Of a DNA stretch of 64,000 bases, positions 12,529 to 23,512 are shown one piece after another. Position 1 is the first letter of the stretch. Every line of letters begins with the position of its first letter. The stretch comes from Macrophomina tecta (taxonomy: Eukaryota > Ascomycota > Dothideomycetes > Botryosphaeriales > Botryosphaeriaceae): positions 2,108,001-2,172,000 of the forward strand of contig JAKSGN010000005.1 of the NCBI GenBank assembly GCA_024180945.1, read 5' to 3'. Under the pieces are notes generated by a model. The model was not told where the DNA came from and ran no database searches. It worked only from the letters and a program-made list of their open reading frames with translations. Made by a program: the position numbers and the translations under genes.

Positions 12529-12963
12529 CTAAGGGGCACGGCCCATGATGATGGTCTCGAAGATGGCTGACTTCTCACCCGCGTGCTCGTTCTTGATCTG
12601 CAAAGTGCAAAGTTAACCATCTACCTGGCAAAGATGGTGAGATCGAAGAAATGTAATGAGGTACAGTGCTCAGCGAATGGAATCTGGGGCAGGGCGAGGA
12701 ATATCTGCGCCAGATATACGAACCTCGTGGCGGGGGTCATTTGCCGAGGCGTTGACGTTGTGTCCAGAGATGCGGCATGGCTCGGTCGTGCCAGTCGTGA
12801 TGGTGCAGGCGGAGACAGGCGTCTTGAAGTCAGGACCTGTGGGTTGACAAGCGATTTAGACACGAGCCGGAGTTACGAAGGATGCAGAAAGCATGAAGGG
12901 CCGCACCGTCGATGGCCTTGTACCGCACCTGCTGACCGATCTCGTAAGCTGTTGTTGCTGTTG
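12529..12963 (-). CDS. Short HVA1-type TUDOR domain protein (start unresolved)
   Basis: Minus-strand exons: terminal 12529-12597, middle 12724-12836, and a first visible exon from 12907 up to about 12963. The introns have acceptors TTTGCAG and CCACAG with matching phase. The peptide reads YEIGQQVRYKAIDG, then GPDFKTPVSACTITTG, then PCRISGHNVNASANDPRHE, then IKNEHAGEKSAIFETIIMG. This pattern (G-x-x-V-x-Y-K at the start; DPRxEIxNxxxGxxSAI near the end) is that of the small fungal proteins with the hypervirulence-associated TUDOR domain (Hva1). Their molecular role is poorly known. No in-frame ATG precedes the first visible exon. Either a mini-exon lies upstream beyond a further intron (acceptor TTGACAG ends at about 12964), or the gene has lost its start. 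Confidence 0.6.
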
Positions 12964-13683
12964 CTGTCAAGTGTATGGAGTGTCGTGGTGTGCTGATATT
13001 TTTGTACGGGTTGCAATGCTGAGTATTTCGTCGCTGTGAAGGTGTCGAGGAAATTTTTGCAGTTCACAGTTGAATGTATTATGGATATTATGCCTGCTGC
13101 CGGTGCCTTCCCAAGCTGCAAGCAACTGCGTCATTTATGCAATTTGTCGCGCTTTTGCTGGAGTGATACCGTGACCGTGGCCTTTTGATTCGCAGGATGC
13201 AGCTCCTGAAGATTGATCATTACACCAAGCACGCACGTGGAGCTGAAGTAGTCATCCAGACGCAAGCATTCTCATTTTCCTTCGAAGCTCAATCCAGCCG
13301 ACTGCTTCCGCTGCCCAATCATGAGTTTAAGAAGCGAGGTTACTATTACTGAAGACGCGCTGCAGGAGTGAGATGAGTAGATCCAATCAACGAAGCAAAA
13401 GGGAGAAGTATACTTCCGAATGGCTTGATGCATTAATCGTTCAGTTGTATGTACAAGGTATTAAAGGATCGTAGTATGTATCCCGAAGGCTCCCTACTGG
13501 ATATGTACAGTAGCGGGGGGTCTTCAGTATATAGATATTAACAGACACCGAGAAACAAATATCCACAGAGTTCGCGAGGCCCATATTTACAGAGAGCGCT
13601 CCTCCGAACCAAACTATCCAAAAACACCGACCCAAATCCTCCCAAGTTTTATCTATAATGAGCGTGATCTAAAAGCCATTTCG
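12964..13683. other. Intergenic region upstream of the TUDOR gene and downstream of the oxidase
   Basis: No conserved frame was found. The left part should contain the missing first exon and promoter of the minus-strand TUDOR gene. The right part should contain the 3' UTR of the minus-strand multicopper oxidase. Confidence 0.35.
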
Positions 13684-15652
13684 TTACTTCGTTTTGGTCG
13701 TAGTAGTCTTAGCCTTGCCCTTGTCATCCGCCTTGGTCGAAGTGGTCGCGGGTGAAGTAGTGGCCGGGGACTGAATGGGGGCGGTGATAGAGGTGTTTGA
13801 GCCACTGCTGGAAGCGGTGGACGTGGCGGCGGTTGAACTCGGAGTTGAGGAGGTGGTGCTAGTCTTGAACCCGGTGGGAGCGGTCTTCCAATAATTTTCA
13901 AGAGCACTTTCTATCTTCGCAACGTCCTTGTAGCGATTTATTTCACTGAAAGCGGCAAGCTTCGACTGGATGGCATCGGTTGTGAAGTCTTCGGTCTTGA
14001 CATCCTTTGCGCGCCAGCGGGACTCCATCGGGTCGATGAAAAGGGTCTCCTTCTGGTCGTAGCCGTAGTTTGAAAGGGTGGACACATTGAAAGCGGCCAT
14101 CTGTAATTATTTGTCAGTCTTCGTTGCGATTAATCAGAGGAATGCTGGGAGCGCACCATATCGTGGTCCTCGTGGATCAGGTTGTGGCAATGGAACATGT
14201 AGACACCTTCCCAGGGCTGGAAGCGAGCGACAACTCTGACCTTCTCGTTCACGCCAAGCAAGACGACATCTTTGAGACCGTTCTTCTCGTAGGGCAGGAC
14301 ATCACGCTTGCCACCAGTGCGAGAAATAACCTGGAAGTCGATGAGATGGATGTGAACGGGGTGAGACCAGCCGCCGGAAGAGTTCTCGAGCTCCCAGACC
14401 TCAACCTGTCCACGTTGGGGCTTGCCTAGAATACGGTTCTCGACGTCGGCAAAGGTAACGCCGTTGATAGTCCATTCACCGCCTTTGCGCTCGAACTTGA
14501 AGCTCCTGTCAACACCAGACTTATTCGGCGGGAAAGGCACGCTGCGGAGGCTGCCAGGCAGGTTGTTGTTGGCAGTCGAGGTAACCTTGTTGCCTACTAC
14601 GAAGCGCATGACCTTGTCAGTGCTGTTGTAGTCTTCATCGGCCTGGACGTCACGCTCGTTCTTCATGGTGATGTTCTTGCCAGCGTACTGGGAGAAGTCG
14701 ACGACAATTTCCCAGCGTTCGGCCATGGAAATGTGTAGCAGGTTGGTCGGAACAGGGCTGGACAGGAGGCCGGCATCGGAGGCGATGACGTTAAAGTCAA
14801 TCTTCTTGCTCTTATCGTCTTGGAGTGACAGCTGGAAGGCACGGGAAATGCTTGTATCAAGCAGGCGGAAGCGGTACTTCCTGGGCTCGACCTTGAGGTA
14901 CGGCCAGGGCTGGCCGTTGACATGGATAACGTCGCCAAATAGGCTGTCAGTCTCACCATTCAGGCTGAAAAGGTCACCGTTGGACTGGTATTGCTTCGAG
15001 CTCAGACCAAGCGGGATGTCGTAGTCTCCAGACGGGAGACCCAGACTATCCTCAGCCGAGTCGTGCAGGATGTAGAAACCTGCCTGACCGTAGTAGGCGT
15101 TCTCGGCAGTGTGGAAGACGGCATGGTCGTGGTACCAGAGGGTACGGGCAGACTGGGCATTGGGGTAGTAGTAATCCTTGTATTGGCCTGGGCTGGTCGT
15201 ATCCTCCGCCCAGCCATCGAAGGGGGCAAAGGAGTAGGAGCCGTGAAGATGGACGGAATTGGGAATGGAGGCCTTGTTGATGAAACGAACGACAGCCTCT
15301 TCTCCCCTCTCCATCTTAAAAGTGGGACCGGGAGAGATACCATCGTAGCCAACGAGGTTTGCCTTGCCAAGGCCAGGATAAACCTGTTGCTGCAGGGGTG
15401 AGATGGTGATTTCGTAGTAGTTGATCACAGCACCGGTAGTCGGGTTGGTATATTTCCTGCGAAGATTAGGCATGCACATGACGAGCGAGAGAAATATCAG
15501 TTGACTTACGCTTTCGCTTCCTTGACCGGTGGCTTAGGTAGGGGGAACTCGTAAAAGTTCTTGTAGACGGGGCTAAGCCACTTGTCGTCGCCAGCAAGAG
15601 TGCCGGCAACCAATAGGGCGCCGATGCCCAAGTGGAGGGAGCCGAAGAACAT
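13684..15652 (-). CDS. Secreted multicopper oxidase, bilirubin-oxidase type
   Basis: Three exons on the minus strand: 15510-15652, 14157-15456 and 13684-14100, giving 619 aa. The start chosen begins MFFGSLHLGIGALLVAGTLA, a clear signal peptide. Copper-binding motifs are complete: HLHGS (about 117-121), WYHDHAVFHT (about 155-164), HPVHIHL (about 413-419) and HCHNLIHEDHDMM (about 470). The last gives the type-1 copper Cys, His and axial Met and is split by intron 2 exactly between the two Met codons. HCHNLIHEDHDMM is typical of the bilirubin oxidase/CotA subgroup rather than of laccases proper. The enzyme would oxidise bilirubin-like or phenolic substrates with O2 outside the cell. The last ~65 residues are a Ser/Thr-rich, Lys-ending tail not needed for the core fold. 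An in-frame ATG at 15955 could extend the N-terminus by 101 residues. Confidence 0.9.
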
Positions 15653-18600
15653 GTTGCAGAAGCGTGAGGGGAATTGAGAAGGGTTGAGAAGGCAACCGAT
15701 GCCCCAGCGAAGATGACCAGATGAGATAGCCCCTTGGGATAGCTCAAGGTGGCTGGACAGTGCTCTGGTGCTCGAATAGACAGCGGGATCAACGCACATA
15801 CTTATATCCAAATGACCATCCAGATAGCTGAATACACCTGGGGATCTCTCCACACGGGAGCATGAGTCCAGAAGCAGTCTGTGCATGGGGACGATGCCGC
15901 AGAACACAGAGGTCAGGAAGAGAAGCATAGCGGAAAGCGCCATGGCCCCCGCCATGAGCTAACACGGCTGGTGCGGGCGTCCATGTGCCGGCGCTAGGTG
16001 GAGTGGTCTGGTGGGCTAGGTCTGTCGAGACGACAGCGGTCTATACGGATGCTTGGGCGCCATGGAGTTCAGCTTGGACGGGCGGCACGAGCAGATGGTC
16101 ATGTTGGCGGAAGCTGCCGGCAGATTCGACCGAGGAGGGGCTATTGTTGGCAAGCCAAGCATTGCGGCTGTCAATAAGATATGCGGCTCGAATGCCACCG
16201 TTGGTTTGAGCGCGCGTGGTGCTGGTGGGCTAGATGGTTGCACCCGTCTCGGCTCCGGCCAGGCGGACTGCTCACTGCGCAAGATGCGGCGCGTTCCACG
16301 CTCTTCCGGCCTGTGCACGGGCGCGTCGTGCGGAGACGGCCATGGAGACGCAGAGCACCAGTCTTCTGGAAGGTCTGAGGAGGTGTATAGCCCCTCTGCT
16401 CAACCGAGGGATGATAGGAGCGGGAGGGCTAGTGTACCACGGGGCGTGTTGTTCTGGCAGAGGCTCGCCTGCCGTTGCACGATTCGCACGCCCGGCCACA
16501 CGGCATTGCTGACATGACGAGAATTGGACGTGAAGCGGTGCTGTTGGAGTGCGGCTGCAGCCTAGACGGGGCACACGCTTGCCTGCAGGAATTCATTAGT
16601 AGGCATTCGGCTGGCAGAGCTGCGTAAGGACTAGCCCGGCCATTCAGAGTGCAGCAGATGGCGCTGACAGCTGGAGAGCCCCAAGATGGGGTAGAGCACG
16701 CACCTGAGCGGGCTTGATCCATGCCTTGGCCTTCAGGGACTGGAGCCTGCCAAGCCCGCCGCGCGCCAGCCACACCACCTTTCTCTCCGCCCGTCCTCGT
16801 AAAGCTCCGCCGAAGGAGTCCTCAGCTCTTCAGCCCATCTCTTGGCAATCGCCTGCCGCAGCACCACCTCGCGATAACCGCTCCTGCGCCAGTACATGTG
16901 ACACTCACCGCAAAGCTTGAATTCTCGCCATAACGTCTCTTCAGCTCTGTCCAACACGGTCCTGGCTCCTCAACGCGGCACGATACCAAGCTTTCAAACG
17001 CTTGGCCGCGGAGCAATTCCCGCAGAGCAAAAATCCTCATGTGCCTCCGCTCAAGATGCAATCAGATTGCTCTTGATGCTCTTGTAGCTTTGAGCAATTG
17101 CAAACCAGCGGACAGCAGACTCCAGCCGTCCACACGACCGCGACGCCGCCGCCATGCTCATCTCCCGCCCAGCCCATTCGGTCTGCGAAGAAACCATCGT
17201 CTGGTCTGCAGCAAGTCTCGCCTCCAGCTTTAGATCGCCGTCATGTCGGCTGACTCAGCTGGCCGTCCGCCACTCCATCCGCCACCATCAGATGCTAAGC
17301 GGGCGCTCTTTCGACCGCCGCCTTTTTCGTGCTGCGCTAAGTTGACGACTCTGCACCGTCGACGAGTCCGCCCGAGGCCTGAGCCGGGCGCAGAGAGCGG
17401 AGCTGGCGTGAAGAAGTGGGCGCCGTGCTTGCCGGTCAGGCCAGACGGGCGTCCCGGAAAACCCGCATGTTTTCCAGTATCGCCCACGCGCACCCCCTCG
17501 TTTGCGGGAAGGCTCTAGCATGGTTCATGCTGGATGCCGTCTCACGATCGCCACGTGTTGGTGGAGACATGCTGAAAAAAAATCCTTCGGACCAAGCTCT
17601 TCAGTCATGCCATCAAGCTCGTCAGCTGATGATCCCCTCGCTTGCTCCCCACCCCAGGCCGCGCAAGTCCATATGCTGTAATGATCGCCCAGCAACACGG
17701 TTGGGGGGTGTGTGGCAAGGGTACATGCGTCTAGAACAATTCGCTGTTTGCCAGATGTCATGCAGTAGACTAGCCCTGTCGGTGATCTGGGCCGCTCTGG
17801 ATGGCGGGCAGCAACTCCTCGACGGGAAAACACCCGAGGAATTGTTGTGAGTAGTAATAAGCGAGCGGAACCTCGGCCGTCACCGTGTCGAAAGGGCATC
17901 GGCTCAACTCTGTGTGTTGACTTTGTCCCACGGGGTTGAGGAAATAGCAATCTGAGGGAGACCGCATCGCACCCACGCGGCGCCGTTCGGAAGGCAGCCT
18001 CGGCTATGCACTCGCTACCAGATCAGCTGCCCGAGATCCTCGTGCGCTAGATCTATTTTCGCGCGGTAAGATCCAGGTCGCCGGAAGGTTGATCGCTGTG
18101 GCGTTCATTCCGCAATTCCGCGTGGGCCGTCGGTGTGGGTAAACTTGGCCGGATAAAGTAGGTGTCCTCGCCTTCCGAGCCAACCATAACTGCGATACAG
18201 ACCGGATGCTGGCGACCGGTGACCCTCTGCAGCGCGGCTGACACAATGCTGCTCTTTCTAGATAGCAAAGATGCTTTTCTTGCACCATCGTCGTTGCAGC
18301 CGCGGCGGAGAACGTGGCTTGATCCATGCCACTAATCTTCGATCGCTCCGCCATAGATCTGGGCCTGCGAAACTGGCTCGAGCCATTCCTTCCGCACCAG
18401 AGAACTCGTTCTCGGAATTCCCAGGCGATGCCAAGAGAGACCCGTCTGGAAACGGCGTTTCGCCTTGGTATGCATTAGCAGCTGCTCAACTTAGTGCCGC
18501 TGGACGGGATCGATCCATCTCCCGATTCCTTTCCCAGAAGGCAACACCACCGTAGCGAAAGATTACCCGACTCATGAATCCTGTTGAGTGAGAGTTATGA

Positions 18601-19226
18601 GACATATTGCAACAGCAAGCCAAAGGATGGCTGAGGGGAGCTGAAGGACTCATCAGAACAAAAAGTGTCCAGCCAAACAGAGTACACTTCGATCTGGTTG
18701 AATTTTGCGACCCTCCATGTTATGGGCGATATGCAATACTCCTCGACACCAACCTCATGGAGACATATTATCGAAAATCATATCATCTTCTTTTGCCGCA
18801 CTTGTTTCCTGTGAAATGACTGACCCTTCTTGGCGAGCCCTACTCTTGCAATATGAGGGCCACCTTATCATCACTAAAGCGTGGTCCAATGATCATCCCG
18901 AGGGCAAAAATTCAATGGAGTTGATGGCGCTTACATCCGCACACGTGGTTCAGCTCCTCATGCTTTGCCACATAGCTTGCAAGCTCGACCACCTCGCGCT
19001 GCACAGGCAGTTTCCATGGCCGGAACTACTCCGGCATCGCTCTCGTCATAGATGAACCAGTCTCTAAGGAGACGCACGTATGTGAAAAGAGACACGGAGA
19101 AGGAGAGAATAAGCGAGATGGCTTGAACGTGGCAACGAGGAAATCAAGGAAACGCCTCAGCCCGCCTGGAAGGGACCAGCCATAGTCCAAATTTTGATTC
19201 CATACATTAAACTTTTTACTTACAGG
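15653..19226. other. 3.6-kb intergenic region without recognisable genes
   Basis: The first ~300 bases are the promoter or possible extended N-terminus of the multicopper oxidase. The rest shows only short, mutually overlapping open frames with no family motif, and no exon chain could be built. The last ~200 bases are probably the 3' UTR of the Vps38-like gene. Confidence 0.4.
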
Positions 19227-21306
19227 CTAGGAGACGCCGCCAAGAGCTGCCGTCTTCTGGATCCTAAAACTCGGTGTGTCCGTGATGCCGATGCCGGTTC
19301 CGTTGCCGTTGTTCTTTGCGAAAGCGACTTCATGCTTAGGATATGCCGCTTTCGCCGATGTCGCTGAGCCGTTGTCGAATTTCCCTCCAGCCTCTTGGGT
19401 GGTCGCACCGTTAGTAGTGCTATCTTCGGAGGTTCTCCGTGAGTCATTTGGAGTTCCAGGGTACCTGAGCAATGCCCTGAAACCGCCAGCCTTTCTCATG
19501 GGTATGTCACCCTTGCCAGCTGTTGCAACGTAGAGCAAGTACTTGAGGTTGGGCAGCGTTTGGCGAATATCCAGAAGTTTGAGGCCGAGAGAATTGGATA
19601 GAAGTTCAATGTCCTTATTGAGTAAGAACACGCCGTATTCGAAGCGATACCGGACAGCTCCCTTCATGAATAGGGGGTAGATGCGCGGCCCAGTAGTCAT
19701 TGAGATCGGATCTTCAATAGCGGAACTTGAGGCTTTAGGTTGGATAGGATAGGCCAACGGGAGCGACAGGTAAATGGATAGATGTGCCACCACTTGAGCA
19801 ACATAGCCCAGAGCCGCAGCCGTCACATCCTCTCTTACGTCGTCGAATTCGGAATTGGGTAGTGGAAGCCCGCGAATCGTGAAGTTGAGAGAATGACCAG
19901 GGATAGGCTCGATAGGGTAGATTTTGAGTAAGTCCTCGCAAACGCGCCTTCTGTGCCCAAGTATCTCATCTTGAGTCTGCTGAAGAGTGTTCTTCCGTTC
20001 CTCGAGCTGTTGCTTGCCGTGCTCGATGTCTTCCAGAGTCTGAGCTTGAAACTCCCTCCCTTTCCTCATGACTTCACGACGATCCTTGATGCTTATTTGC
20101 AAGCCGTTCCGCTTCTTCTTTGCTGCCTCCATACGTTTTCGCTGGGCGGCTACGGCGGCCTCGACCGATCGCATCCGCTCCTGTGCTTCGGGGACTCGGT
20201 CCACCGTAGAGATCGCTTCCTCATTACTTTCGATAATGGCATTGATTTCCGTTGTGAGTCGATCTCGTGTGGCCAAAGCGTCTTGGATGCAGTCATCGAG
20301 CGATGAGAGACGCATCAGTTGGTCGTAGGACGAAGTAGGCAGAGGTTTGGAGGACGTTGATTTAGCTGGGGCAGCAGAAAAATCGAGCCGGTAGTCGTCA
20401 GGGGCGATGTCCATGAACGTGGTGTATATGCCATCGGTAAAATGGAACAGAATGCAATTCTGTGGGAAAGGGTGGTGAAAGCTATCCAGCTGATCGACCA
20501 TCAGTTACCCAAGAAGCGAAGCGGAGGACGATAGACTTACTGATTTGCCGACGTACTGTAGGGAACGAAAATGGACAGTCACGTCCAAGAGGTGTTGATG
20601 CTCGGCCATGGCCTCACTCTTGACCCACACCTTGACGGTGATTTCGTCCAGCCTAGTCACAGCAGGCCCCCAAGGGTAGAGATCAAAAAAGCGGAAATTA
20701 GGGTTCATAGCCTTCTCGACTTCCTCGCTCACGTAGACGGGTTCGGCAATGCCATCAACGTGCAGCGAGAAAAAGGTATTGGCCATGCGACCAGCAGTCA
20801 CATCTTCGAGTTTCTTCTGGCGCTCCAGCGGACTAGCTCCAGACCATTCCATTGTGCTCCTGCGACGCATTCTACCAAGCCCAGGTCTCACAGTCGGATC
20901 CAGGAAATTCCCATCTTTATTATCTGCCTTTGGAGGGTCGGTAATGGCAGACTCGCTAATAGGTTTCAGGTCGTTGGACCTTAGATCGTTGGACGAGCGA
21001 GAATGTTCGAGCTTGCGGCTTTCACGCTGGGCCAGAGCCTTTGTGGGAGTTTTTAGTGACGAGGGAATCGCTTCGTCATCAATGGTGCCTCGGCGTGGCC
21101 TTGCCGGGGACTGCACCAGGGTCAAATTGCGGATCGTAATGCCTTGGAGATGCCTGATCTTCCGATTCTGGTGGGCGTCAGTGGACAAGCCGCACTCATT
21201 CTTAAAGTCGGACGTAGCATACGTAAGGGAGCAGCCATGGCCTCTCGCGGCGGGGAAGTTGTTCGGACGGTTGAGGCTCGCCGGCCCCGCGAGAGCTTGC
21301 GGACAT
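19227..21306 (-). CDS. UVRAG/Vps38-like subunit of a class III PI3-kinase complex
   Basis: Minus-strand exons 21223-21306, 20541-21167 and 19227-20489 give 657 aa. The small first exon (MSASSRGAGEPQPSEQ...) is joined by a 55-nt intron (donor GTATGC, branch CTGAC, acceptor CACCAG) to NRKIRHLQGITIRNLTL, a segment typical of fungal UVRAG-like proteins. Without this exon the frame has no ATG. A C2-like region follows (FFSLHVDGIAEPVYVSEEV; FFDLYPWGP), then a long coiled coil (roughly residues 290-420 by eye). The C-terminal globular Atg14/UVRAG domain follows (SIYLSLPLAYPIQPKAS, YPLFMKGAVRYRFEYGVFLLNKDIE, LPNLKYLLY). The protein should act with Vps34, Vps15 and Vps30/Atg6 in endosome-to-vacuole sorting and late autophagy. 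Atg14 is a related alternative, but the C2-like part favours UVRAG/Vps38. Confidence 0.85.
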
Positions 21307-21652
21307 GGCGTCGGGCAAGAGCAGGAGTGCGGCGCGCTCAGCGAAATAGTGCGCGGAGGTGCGAGAGGCTAGTTGCAGAGTGCAGATATGAGCCCGTGTC
21401 GGCAATCATCTCGTCGCGCGAGCAGTGCCGTGTGTCGGAGAGGAAGGTGTGTCCCGCACGCCCACGTTGGCCGTCATCACAAGCGCGCCCGCCCGGGCCA
21501 AGCCGCATCTTCGCGACTTACGCTGATGAGACTTTTCCTCCCGCCTTCCCTAGCACGACACGCCCACTGCCCACTCTGCTCAGCGGCCCTCGGCGCTTCT
21601 CGTCCATTTCTGTCGCCGTGTCCTCTGCGTCGCACCAGACGTCGCATTTATC
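21307..21652. promoter_or_regulatory. Shared divergent promoter of the Vps38-like and mL67 genes
   Basis: Only 346 bases separate the two start codons, which point away from each other. The part next to mL67 is pyrimidine-rich on the plus strand. Both genes must draw their core promoters from this segment. No canonical TATA box is evident. Confidence 0.6.
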
Positions 21653-22978
21653 ATGGCGGCGACCAAGGCTGCGCGTCAGGCCGCCGAGCACGGTCGCCAT
21701 ATTTTCATCTACAACAACATCCGCACCAACCAGACCGTCTACTCTTTGCAGCGGAGCTTGAACGTATGTGCCAATTGCTCTGAAATTACATCAATGGTGT
21801 GCCCCGAAGAGTTCCATTGCTGAGCTGTGTTCCAGAATCACGATGCGATATCCCAACTCCCATACGCTGGCAAAAAGACGGTCCCCGCAAAGCTCCGCAA
21901 AGACGTATGGCGCCCCCTCGCAACCGTCACCTTTCCTCTTCCCGCCCAGGGCCTCTCAGCCTACCGGAAACTGCGCGAGTTCCGCAAGCTGCACGAGCTC
22001 CACTGGGACAACAACGGAGAATATCCAATGCTTCCGCCTGAAACACAGAAGAAGCTCAAGGAGGGGAAGGCTGCCCCGACCAGAAAAGAGAAGGGGAAGA
22101 TAATCATGGACCAGAAGGCAAACACAGTGGCAGACCTAGCTGCGGTGCTGAGAATGCAGGATGAGGAGGGCGGGAAAATGGCCGCGAACCAGTTCGAGAA
22201 TGGGAGGCGCAGGTACCGCAAGGAAGTAAAGCAGCTCGAGGCGGAGGTTGAAGAGTTACGGAGTGGAGGCGTCGAGAAGATCAAAGCGGAAATTGCGGAA
22301 AAGGAAGCCCAGCTACAAGACAGCTCTCTACCGGAAGACCGAGTCAAGACGCTCCGCAAGCAGGTTCTGCAACTGCATTTTAGGAAGAACAAGCTAGTCG
22401 GTGCAGAAGCGACTTTGGAAAGGAGAAAGTCCGAAGAAAGGCTGTGGGAACTGGCCGACAAGGCACGGGCTGGAGCGATCTACAAGCTTCAAGACGATAT
22501 TGCGGATGCGCAGGATTCGCTGGAGAACAAGGAAGATCTCAGCGAAGGCGGAAGAGCGTACCTGGAAGAGCGCTTGGAGGCCCTTATCAAGGAGCGCGAC
22601 GAGCTCATTGAGGGAGACGAGTACATCAAGGCCAAGTTAGCAGGCAACACAGAGCCGGTCAAGATGCAACCACCAAAGTACGGCAGCCTTCGCAAAAAGA
22701 TTCAGGAGCTCAATGCGCCCAAGCAACCCTTCTCGGCGCAGGGTGTGAAGATTAGATGGGCGGATATCATGGATGCGGAATACGCTGAAAGCTGGCCCGA
22801 CAAGATCCTGCATGAGAAGCTGGGCCTGGCAAGACATACGGCACCGAATCCGGATCTTCCTCCTGCAGAGTGGCCGAGAAGTTTTGAGCAGAAAGATGTG
22901 AATGCCGTGGAAGACGCGGCCGAGGAGTCCACAGAAGAAGCAGGGTCGGCAACAGGGAAAGCTGCGGCTACGGCGTAA
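21653..22978 (+). CDS. MHR1: Mitochondrial large ribosomal subunit protein mL67 / MHR1
   Basis: Two exons, 21653-21763 and 21836-22978, encode 417 aa. The N-terminus reads HGRHIFIYNNIRTNQTVYSL and, after the intron (donor GTATGT, acceptor TTCCAG), NHDAISQLPYAGKKTVPAKLRKD, followed by WRPLATVTFP. This is the conserved head of the MHR1/mL67 family. A MLPPETQKKLKEGKAAPTRK segment and a long charged coiled coil (about residues 140-320) follow. Near the C-terminus is VKIRWADIMDAEYAESWPD, another family block. In yeast the protein is both a mitoribosome component and a factor for mtDNA recombination and copy number. Which role dominates here cannot be told from sequence. Length is greater than yeast MHR1 (226 aa) because of the coiled-coil C-terminal part, as in other filamentous fungi. 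Confidence 0.88.
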
Positions 22979-23512
22979 AGAGTGACGATATGAGGCATTG
23001 GATTTCTCGGACAAAATAGGAAATGAGGATGGGATTGCGGTGTAAGATAACTGTTTGTGAATGTAGCATATGCATGGGGGTTGCTCAAGAAGGCAAAGGT
23101 GCATCACATGCTTGATGCACCCCGGCTGATAAGCGTGCATAGTGCGTCCGTGGCGTCGGAGGCAGGGCAACTCCGGGGCGGGGTGTGTCAGCAATATCAG
23201 ATGGGTGAGCAATCGAGGCACCAGAAATAGGCCAATTGCTGCTGGTGATGTCTGCAGAGGATGGACAAATGCCGGGTGGCAGGCTGGCGGCGGGCGATGC
23301 TGGCGGATGGACCCTGACAGAGGTGCGGAAATTGCGGAGGACGGGTCGCGTGCTCATTGGATGCTGGCCTTGGCCCTCGATGGAGCCCGCCGACCGCTCG
23401 CCCAAGCTGATTTTCTGCCGCCGCTGAGCTCCATATCCTCCACGGCCATCCCTCCCCTCCTCTACCCTCCGCGCCTGCCTCCCTCCCGCGACGCACTCCT
23501 CCCATCGACGCC
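22979..23512. promoter_or_regulatory. Spacer with promoter and leader of the ceramide synthase gene
   Basis: This is the 3' flank of mL67 followed by a strongly pyrimidine-rich segment (about 23400-23512) just before the ceramide synthase ATG. No independent gene is seen. Confidence 0.4.
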
